DNA of 64,000 nt from Erythrobacter sp. (lineage in GTDB: Bacteria; Pseudomonadota; Alphaproteobacteria; Sphingomonadales; Sphingomonadaceae). The notes beneath the pieces are model-generated. The model worked only from the letters and a program-made list of their open reading frames with translations. It was not told the DNA's origin and made no database searches. The position numbers were made by a program, and so were the translations under genes. The stretch is taken from positions 256,616 to 320,615 of the forward strand of contig NZ_JAMWYX010000004.1 of assembly GCF_024305245.1 (NCBI RefSeq). Direction: 5' to 3'. Shown piece after piece: positions 16,554 through 24,681 of this stretch. Each line of letters begins with the position of its first letter. Position 1 is the first letter of the stretch.

Positions 16554-16616
16554 TCACCAGATCCGCACGCGCTGTTTCGGCGGAATGTACAGCGCATTGC
16601 CGATATTCTCGCTCAA
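16554..16616 (-). CDS. Possible 20-residue micro-ORF after the ABC exporter gene
   Basis: A TTG-initiated frame 13 bases after the exporter stop reads MSENIGNALY, then IPPKQ and ends RVRIW before TGA. The terminator hairpin begins 11 bases beyond. The composition (Ile/Tyr/Pro/Lys, Trp end) looks protein-like, not random GC-rich sequence. However, there is no clear ribosome site and the start is TTG, so it may instead be a decayed gene end. Function unknown. Confidence 0.25.
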   Translation of the reverse strand: MSENIGNALYIPPKQRVRIW

Positions 16617-16629
16617 GGAAAAGCGTGAG

Positions 16630-18504
16630 TTACGCCGCCACGTCGGCGAATTGCAGCCGGGCGAGCCGCGCGTATAACCCGCCCGCCTTGCTCAGTGCAT
16701 CATGCGTGCCCTGTTCCACGATCCGGCCATCTTCCAGCACCACGATCCGGTCCGCCGCGCGCACCGTGGCGAGGCGGTGGGCGATCACCAGCGTCGTGCG
16801 CTGCGACATCAGCTTTTCGAGCGCCTGCTGCACCAGCTGTTCGCTTTCGGCATCCAATGCGCTGGTCGCTTCGTCGAGCAGCAGGATAGGCGCATCGCGC
16901 AGCAGCGCGCGGGCAATGGCGACGCGTTGCTGCTGGCCGCCCGAAAGCTGCGTTCCGCCTTCGCCCAGATAGGTGTCGAGGCCATTGGGCAACGCCTTGA
17001 TGAAGCTTTCCGCGTTGGCAGCGCGCGCCGCGTCCCAGATCTGTTCGTCGGTCGCGTCCCACTTGCCGTAGCGCAGATTGTCGCGCGCATTGGCGCTGAA
17101 CAGCACCCCGTCCTGCGGCACCAGCGCGAGGCGCGCGCGGATATCGCCCGGATCGGCGCTGGTCAGCGGCACGCCGTCCAACCGGATGGTGCCGACCTGC
17201 GGATCGTAGAACCGTTCGACCAGCTGGAAAATCGTGCTCTTGCCAGCGCCCGAAGGGCCGACGATGGCGACTGTCTCGCCCGGCTCGATCTCGAGCGTGA
17301 AGTCCTTCAATGCCGCCACCTCGGGCCGCGCCGGATAGCGGAAAGTGACATTGCGGAAGCTGAGGCTGCCGCGCGCCGGTTCGGGCAGGCGTTCGGGCCG
17401 TGCAGGCGGAGCAATTTCGGGGCGGGATTCGAGCAATTCGGCCAGCCGGCTCGCCGCGCCGGCACCGCGTAGCAGATCGCCGTAGACTTCGGTCAGCGAC
17501 CCCAGCGCGCCTGCGACGAGCCCGCCGGTAAGCACGAACGCGGCAATCGTGCCGCCGCTGATCGCGCCTTCCGCCACCGCCAGCGCACCGCGCCACATCA
17601 CCAGCACCACCCCGCCGAACACCAGCAGTATCACGATCGAGGTCATCGCTGCGCGCAGCACGATCCGCCGCCGCGCGGTTTCAAAGGTTTCCTCCACCAC
17701 GCCGGCAAACCGCGCGCTTTCGCGCCGCTCCTGCCCGAAGCTCTGCACGATCTTCATCGCCGATAGCACTTCGGTGACATAGGCGCCGACATCGGCGATC
17801 CGGTCCTGACTGGTGCGCGAGACCGACCTGATTTTACGCCCGAAAAAGACGATCGGCGCAATCACCAGCGGAATGCCGATCAGCAGGCCCAGCGTCAGCG
17901 ACGGGGCGAGATACAGCAGCAAGCCGATCCCGCCGATCGCGGTCAAGGAATTGCGCAGCGCCACCGATACCGTGGTGCCCACCACATTCTCGATGATCGC
18001 CGTGTCCGACGTCATCCGGCTGGAGATTTCCTTGGGGCTGTTCAGTTCGTAGAAGCCGGGAGATAGACGAAGCAGATTCTGCTGCACTTTCAGCCGGATA
18101 TCGGCGACCACCCGTTCGCCGAGCCAACTGACGAAATAGAACCGCAGCGCCGTGCCGATGCCGAGGATGACCACGATCATCAGTAGGTACTGGAACGCCT
18201 GCCCGATATCGTCAGGCGTAGCGGTGCCGCCGAAGGCTTCGTCGATGATGACCTTGAACCGCCACGGAATCGCCAGTGTCGCCGCCGAGGTGATCAGCAG
18301 CGCCAGCAGTGCGAGCACGATCTGGCGCGGGTATTGCACCGCCGTGCCGTACACCATCCGCAGCGGCCCGAGCGAGCGCGAGCGCGGAGTGTCCTCGTCC
18401 ACCGCAACCGCCACGTCGGCAGCCACTTCCGGCAGGGCCGACGGCTCGCCGCCGCTGTCGGGCTGGGCTTCGGAAGGTCCGCGCGTCTGGGGTTCGCCAT
18501 GCAT
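16630..18504 (-). CDS. ABC exporter, fused transmembrane and ATPase domains
   Basis: The 624-residue half-transporter has about 60 residues of hydrophilic Pro/Asp/Glu-rich leader, then six predicted helices (from IVLALLALLITSAATLAIPW on) and an ATPase domain from about residue 380. Walker A is VGPSGAGKST, the signature LSGGQQQRVAIARALL, Walker B ILLLDEATSALD and the H-loop VIAHRL. It is of the MsbA/lipid-multidrug exporter type, which works as a dimer in the inner membrane. The cargo is unknown; nothing nearby other than uppP and the possible micro-ORF hints at one. Confidence 0.92.
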   Translation of the reverse strand: MHGEPQTRGPSEAQPDSGGEPSALPEVAADVAVAVDEDTPRSRSLGPLRMVYGTAVQYPRQIVLALLALLITSAATLAIPWRFKVIIDEAFGGTATPDDIGQAFQYLLMIVVILGIGTALRFYFVSWLGERVVADIRLKVQQNLLRLSPGFYELNSPKEISSRMTSDTAIIENVVGTTVSVALRNSLTAIGGIGLLLYLAPSLTLGLLIGIPLVIAPIVFFGRKIRSVSRTSQDRIADVGAYVTEVLSAMKIVQSFGQERRESARFAGVVEETFETARRRIVLRAAMTSIVILLVFGGVVLVMWRGALAVAEGAISGGTIAAFVLTGGLVAGALGSLTEVYGDLLRGAGAASRLAELLESRPEIAPPARPERLPEPARGSLSFRNVTFRYPARPEVAALKDFTLEIEPGETVAIVGPSGAGKSTIFQLVERFYDPQVGTIRLDGVPLTSADPGDIRARLALVPQDGVLFSANARDNLRYGKWDATDEQIWDAARAANAESFIKALPNGLDTYLGEGGTQLSGGQQQRVAIARALLRDAPILLLDEATSALDAESEQLVQQALEKLMSQRTTLVIAHRLATVRAADRIVVLEDGRIVEQGTHDALSKAGGLYARLARLQFADVAA

Positions 18505-18610
18505 ATCCGCGCCGCCCTAGCCTTAACGCAGGCGAATTTCACGTGCAAAAATCGGGATAGTGATGGGCTTTACCCGCTGCGCCTGCTCTGCGCCACCGCT
18601 ACACCACCCA

Positions 18611-18627
18611 ATTGTGCATTGCACAAT
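18611..18627. promoter_or_regulatory. Perfect palindrome upstream of the PHA depolymerase gene, possible PhaR-type operator
   Basis: ATTGTGCATTGCACAAT has 8-bp arms around one central base, 79 bases before the start. TGC/GCA-rich palindromes of the TGCATTGCA kind are the recognition pattern reported for PhaR repressors of PHA genes, as I recall it. This makes a PHA-responsive repressor site plausible; binding is not shown. Confidence 0.5.
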
Positions 18628-18705
18628 AGAGCGCAAAGGCCCATCTGAAGCATCAAGCGCCCTTCCAAGCGGCGCAAATTGTTCGCGATGCCGGAGTGCC
18701 ACACG

Positions 18706-19944
18706 ATGCTTTACCACGCCTATGAACTGCAACGCAGCTGGATGAACAGCGCCAGCGCGCTGGCTTCGATCAGTTCGGGCATGCTGTCCAACCCGGCCAA
18801 TCCGCTCGGCTACATGGGCATGGGGCCGATGGTCGCCAATGCGCTGGAAGTGTTCGCCCACGCCACCGCGCATTACGGCAAGCCCGCGTTCGGGATCGAG
18901 ACCGTGGAAATCGGCGGCAAGGCCCATGCAGTCACCGAAACCACGACATTGAAGCGTCCGTTCGGCGATCTGCTGCGCTTCCGTGTTGAAGGCACCCCTG
19001 AAGACCGCCCGCGCCTGCTGATCGTCGCGCCGATGAGCGGGCATTATGCCACGCTGCTGCGCGGCACGGTGGAGCGGATGCTGGAAAGCTGCGAGGTGTT
19101 CATCACCGACTGGGCCGATGCCAAGACGGTGCCGACCGATGCGGACAATTTCGATCTCGACGAATATATCGATTACCTGATCGAATTTTCCGAGCATATC
19201 CACGATGAGGCAGGCGGCCAGCGCATCCACATGATGGCGGTGTGCCAGCCTTCGGTGCCCGCCTTCGCAGCGACCGCGCTGATGAACCTCCACAATTCGC
19301 CTGCCACGCCCGCCACTTTGACGATGATGGGCGGGCCGATCGACACCCGCGAATGTCCCACCGCGGTCAACAACATGGCGATGCAGCGCCCGATCGAATG
19401 GTTCCGCCAATCCGTGATCGCGACGGTGCCGGCGAAATATGCGGGTGCGGGCCGCCGCGTCTATCCCGGCTTCATGCAGCTCAACGCGTTCATGAGCATG
19501 AACCTGTCGAGCCACATGATGAGCCACTACGAGATGTTCAAACACCTTACCGTGGGCGACGATGCAAGTGCGCAGGCGACCAAGACCTTCTACGACGAAT
19601 ACCGCAGCGTGTGCGACATGACGGCGGAGTTCTACCTCCAGACTGTGGAAGAAGTGTTCCAGAAGCATTCGATCCCCAAGGCCGAGTTCCGCCACAAGGG
19701 CGAGTTGGTCGACATCAAGCAGATCACCGACACCGCGCTGCTCGCCATCGAAGGCGAGCGGGACGATATCTCGGGCCTCGGCCAGACCCGCGCGGCTTTG
19801 AAGCTGACGCCGAAACTGCCCGATGCCAAGAAGCGTTACTACATGGCCGAAGGCGCCGGGCATTACGGCATCTTCAACGGCAGCCGCTGGCGCGACAAGG
19901 TCGCACCGGTGGTGGAAGAATGGATCGCCGCCCACTCGGGTTAA
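18706..19944 (+). CDS. phaZ: Intracellular polyhydroxyalkanoate depolymerase
   Basis: The 412-residue protein starts MLYHAYELQRSWMNSA, the characteristic start of intracellular short-chain PHA depolymerases. The alpha/beta-hydrolase nucleophile position reads MMAVCQPSVPAF, with cysteine in place of serine as in PhaZa1 of Cupriavidus (about residue 176), and the acid and histidine follow (EGERDDISG, EGAGHYGIF). It mobilises stored polyhydroxybutyrate in granules. ATG 18706 is chosen because GGAG lies 9 bases before it and the protein then begins at the conserved motif. The upstream palindrome suggests control by polymer status. Confidence 0.92.
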   Translation: MLYHAYELQRSWMNSASALASISSGMLSNPANPLGYMGMGPMVANALEVFAHATAHYGKPAFGIETVEIGGKAHAVTETTTLKRPFGDLLRFRVEGTPEDRPRLLIVAPMSGHYATLLRGTVERMLESCEVFITDWADAKTVPTDADNFDLDEYIDYLIEFSEHIHDEAGGQRIHMMAVCQPSVPAFAATALMNLHNSPATPATLTMMGGPIDTRECPTAVNNMAMQRPIEWFRQSVIATVPAKYAGAGRRVYPGFMQLNAFMSMNLSSHMMSHYEMFKHLTVGDDASAQATKTFYDEYRSVCDMTAEFYLQTVEEVFQKHSIPKAEFRHKGELVDIKQITDTALLAIEGERDDISGLGQTRAALKLTPKLPDAKKRYYMAEGAGHYGIFNGSRWRDKVAPVVEEWIAAHSG

Positions 19945-20093
19945 GGCGTCCGGCAGGGCTGCATTCGCGGCGAGTTGCGGGCTTGCGCTTTTCATCCGTG
20001 CCGATGCCGGATATCCCGCCGTCCCAGAACGAATGATCGGGGGCGCTCGCCGGTCCGGTCCCGAAGAAATCACCTGAAGGTTGTCCGATACCG

Positions 20094-22139
20094 ATGATGC
20101 TGCGCCTGTCTGCCTGTGTGTCCGTCCTAGCGCTGTCCCTGCCCGTGGGCGCGCCGCTCACCGCGCAGGAGCAGTCGCCGCAGCAGGAGCCAGCCGAAGC
20201 CGAAGCCAGGCCCGAGATCATCGTTACCGGGCGCGGGCTGGAGCCGGCGCTGTCGAGCAGCATCTACGCGACCACCATCATCGAGCGCGAGACGATCGTC
20301 GCCAGCCCCTCGGGCCGGATCGAGGACGTATTGCGCAATGTCGCGGGGTTCCAGCAGTTCCGCCGATCCGACAGCCGTTCCTCGAACCCGAGCGCGCAAG
20401 GCGTCACGCTGCGCGCGCTGGGCGGCAACGCCACCAGCCGCGCGCTGGTGCTGCTCGACGGAGTGCCGCTGGCCGATCCGTTCTTCGGTTACATCCCGCT
20501 GTCGGCGGTTCCGCCCGAGACACTCGGCCAGATCCGGGTGACGCGCGGCGGCGGGTCGGGGCCGTTCGGGGCGGGCGCGTTGGCGGGCACGATCGAGCTG
20601 GAAAGCGCCGACCCGTCTGCGACCGGCCCGTTCCTCGGCAGCGCAGCCATCAACGACCGGGCGGAGACCGAGGCGAGCGGCGTGCTGACCCAGCGGCTCG
20701 GCAGCGGCTTTGCGGTTGCCAGCGGGCGCTGGGACCGCGGGCAGGGCTTCTTCACCACGCCCGAGGATCAACGCGTCCCCGCCACTGCCCGCGCCGGGTT
20801 CGACAGCTGGAACGCTGCGTTGCGCGGGGTTGCTCCGCTGACCGATGATGTGGAGTTGCAGGCGCGTGTCGCCGCCTTCCGCGATACCCGCACGCTGCGC
20901 TTCAAAGACGCGGATTCGCTCAGCGAAGGGCAGGAGGCGAGTGTGCGCATCGTCGGGCGCGGCGAATGGCAGTTCGATGCGCTCGCCTATATCCAGGCGC
21001 GCGACTTCGGCAATGTGGTGATCTCCTCCACCCGCTTCACCCCGGTGCTCGACCAGCGCCGCACCCCCTCGACCGGGATCGGCGGCAAGTTCGAACTGCG
21101 CCCGCCGCTGCTCGAAGGGCACGATATCCGCATCGGGGCCGACTACCGCCGCGCCGACGGGGAGCTGCAGGAGGACGCGATCAGCGCGTTTACCGGCACC
21201 ATCACCGAACGCCGCCGTGCGGGCGGGGCGACCGGGAACCTCGGCCTGTTCGTCGAGGACGACTGGCAGATCGGCCCGCTGATCATCAACGGCGGCCTGC
21301 GCGCCGACCGCACCAGCATCACCGATGGCTTCTACCGCGCGGTCGATCCGGCGGGCGCGGTGGTCAGCGAGATCATCGCCCCCGACCGCGCCGACTGGAC
21401 GCTCAGCTGGCGGGCAGGCGCGCTGTTCTATGCCACCCGGCGGCTCGACCTGCGCGTCGCGGCCTATACCGGGCTGCGCCTGCCGACCCTCAACGAGTTG
21501 TACCGCCCCTTCGTGGTGTTCCCGGTGGTGACCCAGGCCAATGCCGCGCTGGAGAACGAGCGGCTCGAAGGCATCGAGATCGGCTTCGACTGGCAGCCGG
21601 TCAACGAAGTGGTGCTCTCGCTCACCGCGTTCGACAACGCGGTCGAGAATGCCATTGCCAACGTCACCATCGCCCCCAACCTGCGCCAGCGGCAGAACCT
21701 GCCCGCGATCGAGGCGCGCGGGATCGAGGCGAGCGTCGCGGCAAAGGTCGGCGCGGTCAGCCTCGATGGCGCGCTCGCGTGGACCGACGCCGAAGTGCGC
21801 GGCGAGGGAGCTTCGCTCGACCTTGACGGCAACCGCCCCACCCAGACCCCCGAGTTCGCGGCCACGCTCACCCTCGGCTGGAAACCTGCGCCCGGCTGGC
21901 AGGTCGCGGGCACGCTGCGCCATGTCTCCGCCCAGTTCGAGGACGATCTGGAAAGCGACGTGCTGCCCGCCGCGACCACAGTTGATGCCTTCCTTGCCGC
22001 GCCGCTGGTCGGCAAGCTGTCAGTCGTGCTGCGGGGCGAGAACCTGACCGATGAGGCGATCGTTACCCGCAATCAGGGCGGATCGATCGACCTCGGCGTG
22101 CCGCGCACCGTGTGGCTTGGCCTGCGTTACGGCTTCTGA
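20094..22139 (+). CDS. TonB-dependent outer-membrane receptor
   Basis: A 681-residue receptor: signal peptide (LSACVSVLALSLPVGAPLTA), then PEIIVTGRGLEP (TonB-box-like segment), a plug domain with IEDVLRNVAGFQQFRRSD and VTRGGGSGPFGAGALAGTIEL, and a beta-barrel ending VPRTVWLGLRYGF with the C-terminal aromatic typical of outer-membrane proteins. It would import a ligand using TonB energy. The ligand is not evident: the neighbours (PHA depolymerase, hydroxylase) give no iron, cobalamin or sugar context, and I found no riboswitch in the 150 bases upstream. Confidence 0.9.
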   Translation: MMLRLSACVSVLALSLPVGAPLTAQEQSPQQEPAEAEARPEIIVTGRGLEPALSSSIYATTIIERETIVASPSGRIEDVLRNVAGFQQFRRSDSRSSNPSAQGVTLRALGGNATSRALVLLDGVPLADPFFGYIPLSAVPPETLGQIRVTRGGGSGPFGAGALAGTIELESADPSATGPFLGSAAINDRAETEASGVLTQRLGSGFAVASGRWDRGQGFFTTPEDQRVPATARAGFDSWNAALRGVAPLTDDVELQARVAAFRDTRTLRFKDADSLSEGQEASVRIVGRGEWQFDALAYIQARDFGNVVISSTRFTPVLDQRRTPSTGIGGKFELRPPLLEGHDIRIGADYRRADGELQEDAISAFTGTITERRRAGGATGNLGLFVEDDWQIGPLIINGGLRADRTSITDGFYRAVDPAGAVVSEIIAPDRADWTLSWRAGALFYATRRLDLRVAAYTGLRLPTLNELYRPFVVFPVVTQANAALENERLEGIEIGFDWQPVNEVVLSLTAFDNAVENAIANVTIAPNLRQRQNLPAIEARGIEASVAAKVGAVSLDGALAWTDAEVRGEGASLDLDGNRPTQTPEFAATLTLGWKPAPGWQVAGTLRHVSAQFEDDLESDVLPAATTVDAFLAAPLVGKLSVVLRGENLTDEAIVTRNQGGSIDLGVPRTVWLGLRYGF

Positions 22140-22148
22140 GGCAGCGCG

Positions 22149-23018
22149 TTACGATTGCGCCGCTTCTTCGGCGGGCTGGGTGACCGGCGGGCGGAACGGG
22201 AACAGGAACTGCTCCTTGATCGACAGCCGCTTGCGATCGTCCTGTCCGACCACCTCGGATTCGCCTTCGCGATAGGTGCCGAACACCCTGTCCCACAGGA
22301 TCACGCTGTTGCCGTAATTGCAGCGCGTATCTTCGTAACTCAGTGCGGTGTGGTGCAGGCTGTGGTTGCGGATGGTGGTGAAGAAGAACCCGAACCAGAG
22401 CGGCGGATTGGCGCGGACATTGGCGTGGGCATAGGTGGCGATCACGCCGAGGCTGCTGAACGCGGCGAACAGCGCATTAAGATCGACATCGAGCAGCGCG
22501 ATCACACTCAGCCCGATCAGGAACAGTTCGATCGGATTGCCGATGAAGCCCTTCATCGCGTTCAGCTGCGTGATGTGATGATGCGGCGCATGGGTTAGCC
22601 ACAGCGGATGCCAGTTATGCATCAAGCGGTGCATCCAGTACTGGCCGAATTCGAACACCAGCATCACGATTGCGACCTGCACCAGGAACGGCAATTCCGC
22701 CAGCCACGGGGTCGCGATGCCGAGCGATTGCTTCAGCTGCATCATCGGCGCGTTCACCAGCAGTTCGCTCAGCGTGCCGATCACGCCGTAACCGAAGGCT
22801 ACATAGAACACGTCGGTAGCCAATTCCTTGCCGGTGATGCGCCAGCCCGCGTGGCGTTCGAACAGCAGTTCGAGCAATTGCACGAAAGCGAGCACGCCAA
22901 GCCCGACGACGATGATCGTCCACGGCGCTTCGGCCCAGCTTTCCGGCGCAAAGGCCCAGAACGCGAGCACCGCCGCAAGGGTTGCGGGCGGCAGCAGGTT
23001 GATGAGGCGCTGTTTCAT
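22149..23018 (-). CDS. Sterol desaturase / fatty acid hydroxylase family membrane protein
   Basis: The 289-residue membrane protein has the di-iron histidine clusters of this superfamily: HRLMHNWHPLW (about residue 127), HAPHHHITQLNA and HSLHHTALSYEDT. Four or more hydrophobic segments surround them. Enzymes of this group hydroxylate or desaturate lipids such as sterols, carotenoids or sphingolipids; in sphingomonads carotenoid hydroxylases and lipid hydroxylases both fall here. ATG 23018 is chosen because it begins the hydrophobic MKQRLINLLPP segment; the longer frame from 23096 adds a polar leader. It ends 9 bases from the convergent TonB receptor gene. Confidence 0.82.
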   Translation of the reverse strand: MKQRLINLLPPATLAAVLAFWAFAPESWAEAPWTIIVVGLGVLAFVQLLELLFERHAGWRITGKELATDVFYVAFGYGVIGTLSELLVNAPMMQLKQSLGIATPWLAELPFLVQVAIVMLVFEFGQYWMHRLMHNWHPLWLTHAPHHHITQLNAMKGFIGNPIELFLIGLSVIALLDVDLNALFAAFSSLGVIATYAHANVRANPPLWFGFFFTTIRNHSLHHTALSYEDTRCNYGNSVILWDRVFGTYREGESEVVGQDDRKRLSIKEQFLFPFRPPVTQPAEEAAQS

Positions 23019-23149
23019 CGGACGTTCCCTGTCAGAATGCTCGTAACCATCCCTAGTATTGCACGACCGGCCCCATCCATACGCCATCTTGCCCACCGGG
23101 TCGAGCGGGCGGGCACGGCCCCGCAGAGCCGTTCATCTTCGCCCCTGTT

Positions 23150-23289
23150 GGAGACATATGAGACACTGTCCAGAAGCGAAAAACCCGCCCTCCACACAGC
23201 GCTGTTCCAGCGGGCCGATGTTCAGCGGAGATGCAGAGCCGGCCGGTCATGCCCGCGATCCTGCCGCCGCCCGGTAAAGTAGGAAAGCG
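23150..23289 (+). repeat. Two-copy intergenic element, copy 1 (may encode a 39-residue peptide)
   Basis: Starts GGAGACATATGAGACACTG at 23150 and ends GTAGGAAAGCG at 23279-23289; the same two blocks occur at 60140 and 60258. Between them an ATG (23158) opens a 39-residue frame beginning MRHCPEAKN and ending DPAAAR at 23277. It lies in the 422-base gene-free interval 23019-23440 between divergently transcribed genes. The rest of that interval shows no supported gene. Confidence 0.6.
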
Positions 23290-23440
23290 GGTTTCGCCTG
23301 CATCCTCTATCCTTCCGGTAAAACGCCGGATGGGCCGTTATCAGGTGCTTAACCCGCTGCCGATTATGGCTTGGTGCAATATGGGGTGCGAGCCTTTCTG
23401 CTCTTGAAGCAGGGGACAGCCCAACGGGTGCAAAACGGAT

Positions 23441-24076
23441 ATGGACAAGGCTGCGACAACAGCACAGCTGGAAAATCCGCCCGAACAGGGGGTCGACGAA
23501 CTGCGCGCCGCGCCGCGCTTCACGCTGCTGATCCGGGCTGCCAAGCTGGCGTCCGCGCAGGGCGAATTCGTCTGCGTCATTCGCGACGTGTCCGAAACCG
23601 GTGTCAGCGTCCGCCTGTTCCATGCACTGCCGAGCTGCCAGCAATTCGAACTGCACATGCCCGGCGGCTCGGTCTATCTGGTCGACCGGGTCTGGAACCG
23701 CGATAACGAAGCGGGCTTTGCCTTCGCGGAAACGGTCGACATCGCCAAACTGATCAACGAATCCGCCGAATATCCCAAGCGGGGATTGCGGCTGGGCCTG
23801 TGTTTTCCGGTCAAAGTCAGAACACTGACGCTGACCTGCGATGCGGTGGTTGAAAACCTGTCGCAGCAGGGCGCACGGTTCGAATGTGATGCGCTGCTGG
23901 CGATCGACCAGACGGTGCGGATCGAAGCGCCCGATGGTTCGGGCGCGATGCGCGAAGTGCGCGCCAAGGTGCGCTGGCGCCGCGAACGGCATTACGGGGT
24001 GGTGTTCGACGACACGTTCGGCCTTGGCGAATTTGCGCGGCTGGCAGCGCGGCTTCAGGCGCCAGCGTTGCTCTAA
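23441..24076 (+). CDS. Tandem PilZ-domain protein
   Basis: The 211-residue cytoplasmic protein appears to contain two PilZ-like domains. Domain 1 (about residues 22-100) has RAAPRFTLLIRAAK and CVIRDVSETGVSVRLF, matching the RxxxR and (D/N)xSxxG pattern that binds cyclic di-GMP. Domain 2 (about 115-205) has PKRGLRLGLCFPVKV and VVENLSQQGARFEC, a weaker version with NLSQQG in place. It probably senses cyclic di-GMP through domain 1; whether domain 2 binds is uncertain. No secretion or motility gene is nearby to suggest the output. Confidence 0.78.
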   Translation: MDKAATTAQLENPPEQGVDELRAAPRFTLLIRAAKLASAQGEFVCVIRDVSETGVSVRLFHALPSCQQFELHMPGGSVYLVDRVWNRDNEAGFAFAETVDIAKLINESAEYPKRGLRLGLCFPVKVRTLTLTCDAVVENLSQQGARFECDALLAIDQTVRIEAPDGSGAMREVRAKVRWRRERHYGVVFDDTFGLGEFARLAARLQAPALL

Positions 24077-24093
24077 CGCTAACGCCGCTGCGT

Positions 24094-24609
24094 TCAGGCC
24101 GGCACGAATTTCAGCGCCAGACCATTGATGCAGTGACGCTTTCCGGTGGGCTTCGGCCCGTCCCCGAAGATATGGCCCAGATGCCCGCCGCAATCGGCGC
24201 AATGCACTTCGGTGCGGGGGAAGCCGATCTTGTAATCGGTGCTGGTGCCCACGGCCCCCTTGTCGATCGCCCGCCAGAAACTGGGCCAGCCGGTGCCGCT
24301 GTCATATTTGTGCGCCGAGCCATAGAGCCGGTTGCCGCAGCCTGCGCACACGAAGGTGCCGCTGCGCTTTTCCTTGTCGAGCGGCGAGGTGTAGGCGCGC
24401 TCGGTCCCCGCTTCCCGCAGGATATGGAACTGGTCCTTGGTCAGCACCTTGCGCCATTCGGCCTCGGTCTTGCTGACAGGATAGGATTTCGCCTGGGCTT
24501 CGGACGCGCCGCAGGACGCGACCAGCGGCATGGCCACGCCGATCCCGGCGGCGGTAAGAATGGTGCGGCGATGAAGCGGGCGGGTGAGCATCGGGCGTTG
24601 TTCCATCAT
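24094..24609 (-). CDS. msrB: Exported peptide-methionine (R)-S-oxide reductase (MsrB)
   Basis: A 171-residue protein. The MsrB domain (from about residue 42) has zinc cysteines in FVCAGCGNRL and VHCADCGGHLGHIFGDGP, the substrate motif SGTGWPSFW and the catalytic cysteine in KRHCINGLALKF. The N-terminus is unusual: LHRRTILTAAGIGVAMPLVASCG combines a twin-arginine pair with a hydrophobic segment and a lipobox-like VASC, so it is probably a periplasmic, perhaps lipid-anchored repair enzyme for oxidised methionines. Several ATGs (24609, 24606, 24591) could start it; all keep the signal. Confidence 0.9.
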   Translation of the reverse strand: MMEQRPMLTRPLHRRTILTAAGIGVAMPLVASCGASEAQAKSYPVSKTEAEWRKVLTKDQFHILREAGTERAYTSPLDKEKRSGTFVCAGCGNRLYGSAHKYDSGTGWPSFWRAIDKGAVGTSTDYKIGFPRTEVHCADCGGHLGHIFGDGPKPTGKRHCINGLALKFVPA

Positions 24610-24681
24610 CAGGGTGTAGACTGGCTCCCCTGAATACGTCCGTAACGGCCCGGAAGTTTCACGCCCGCGTAATCGCTGCGA

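Noticed and set aside
19945..20093. Riboswitch (cobalamin, TPP) before the TonB receptor
   Set aside because: Looked for conserved cores on both strands; none of the diagnostic blocks is present.
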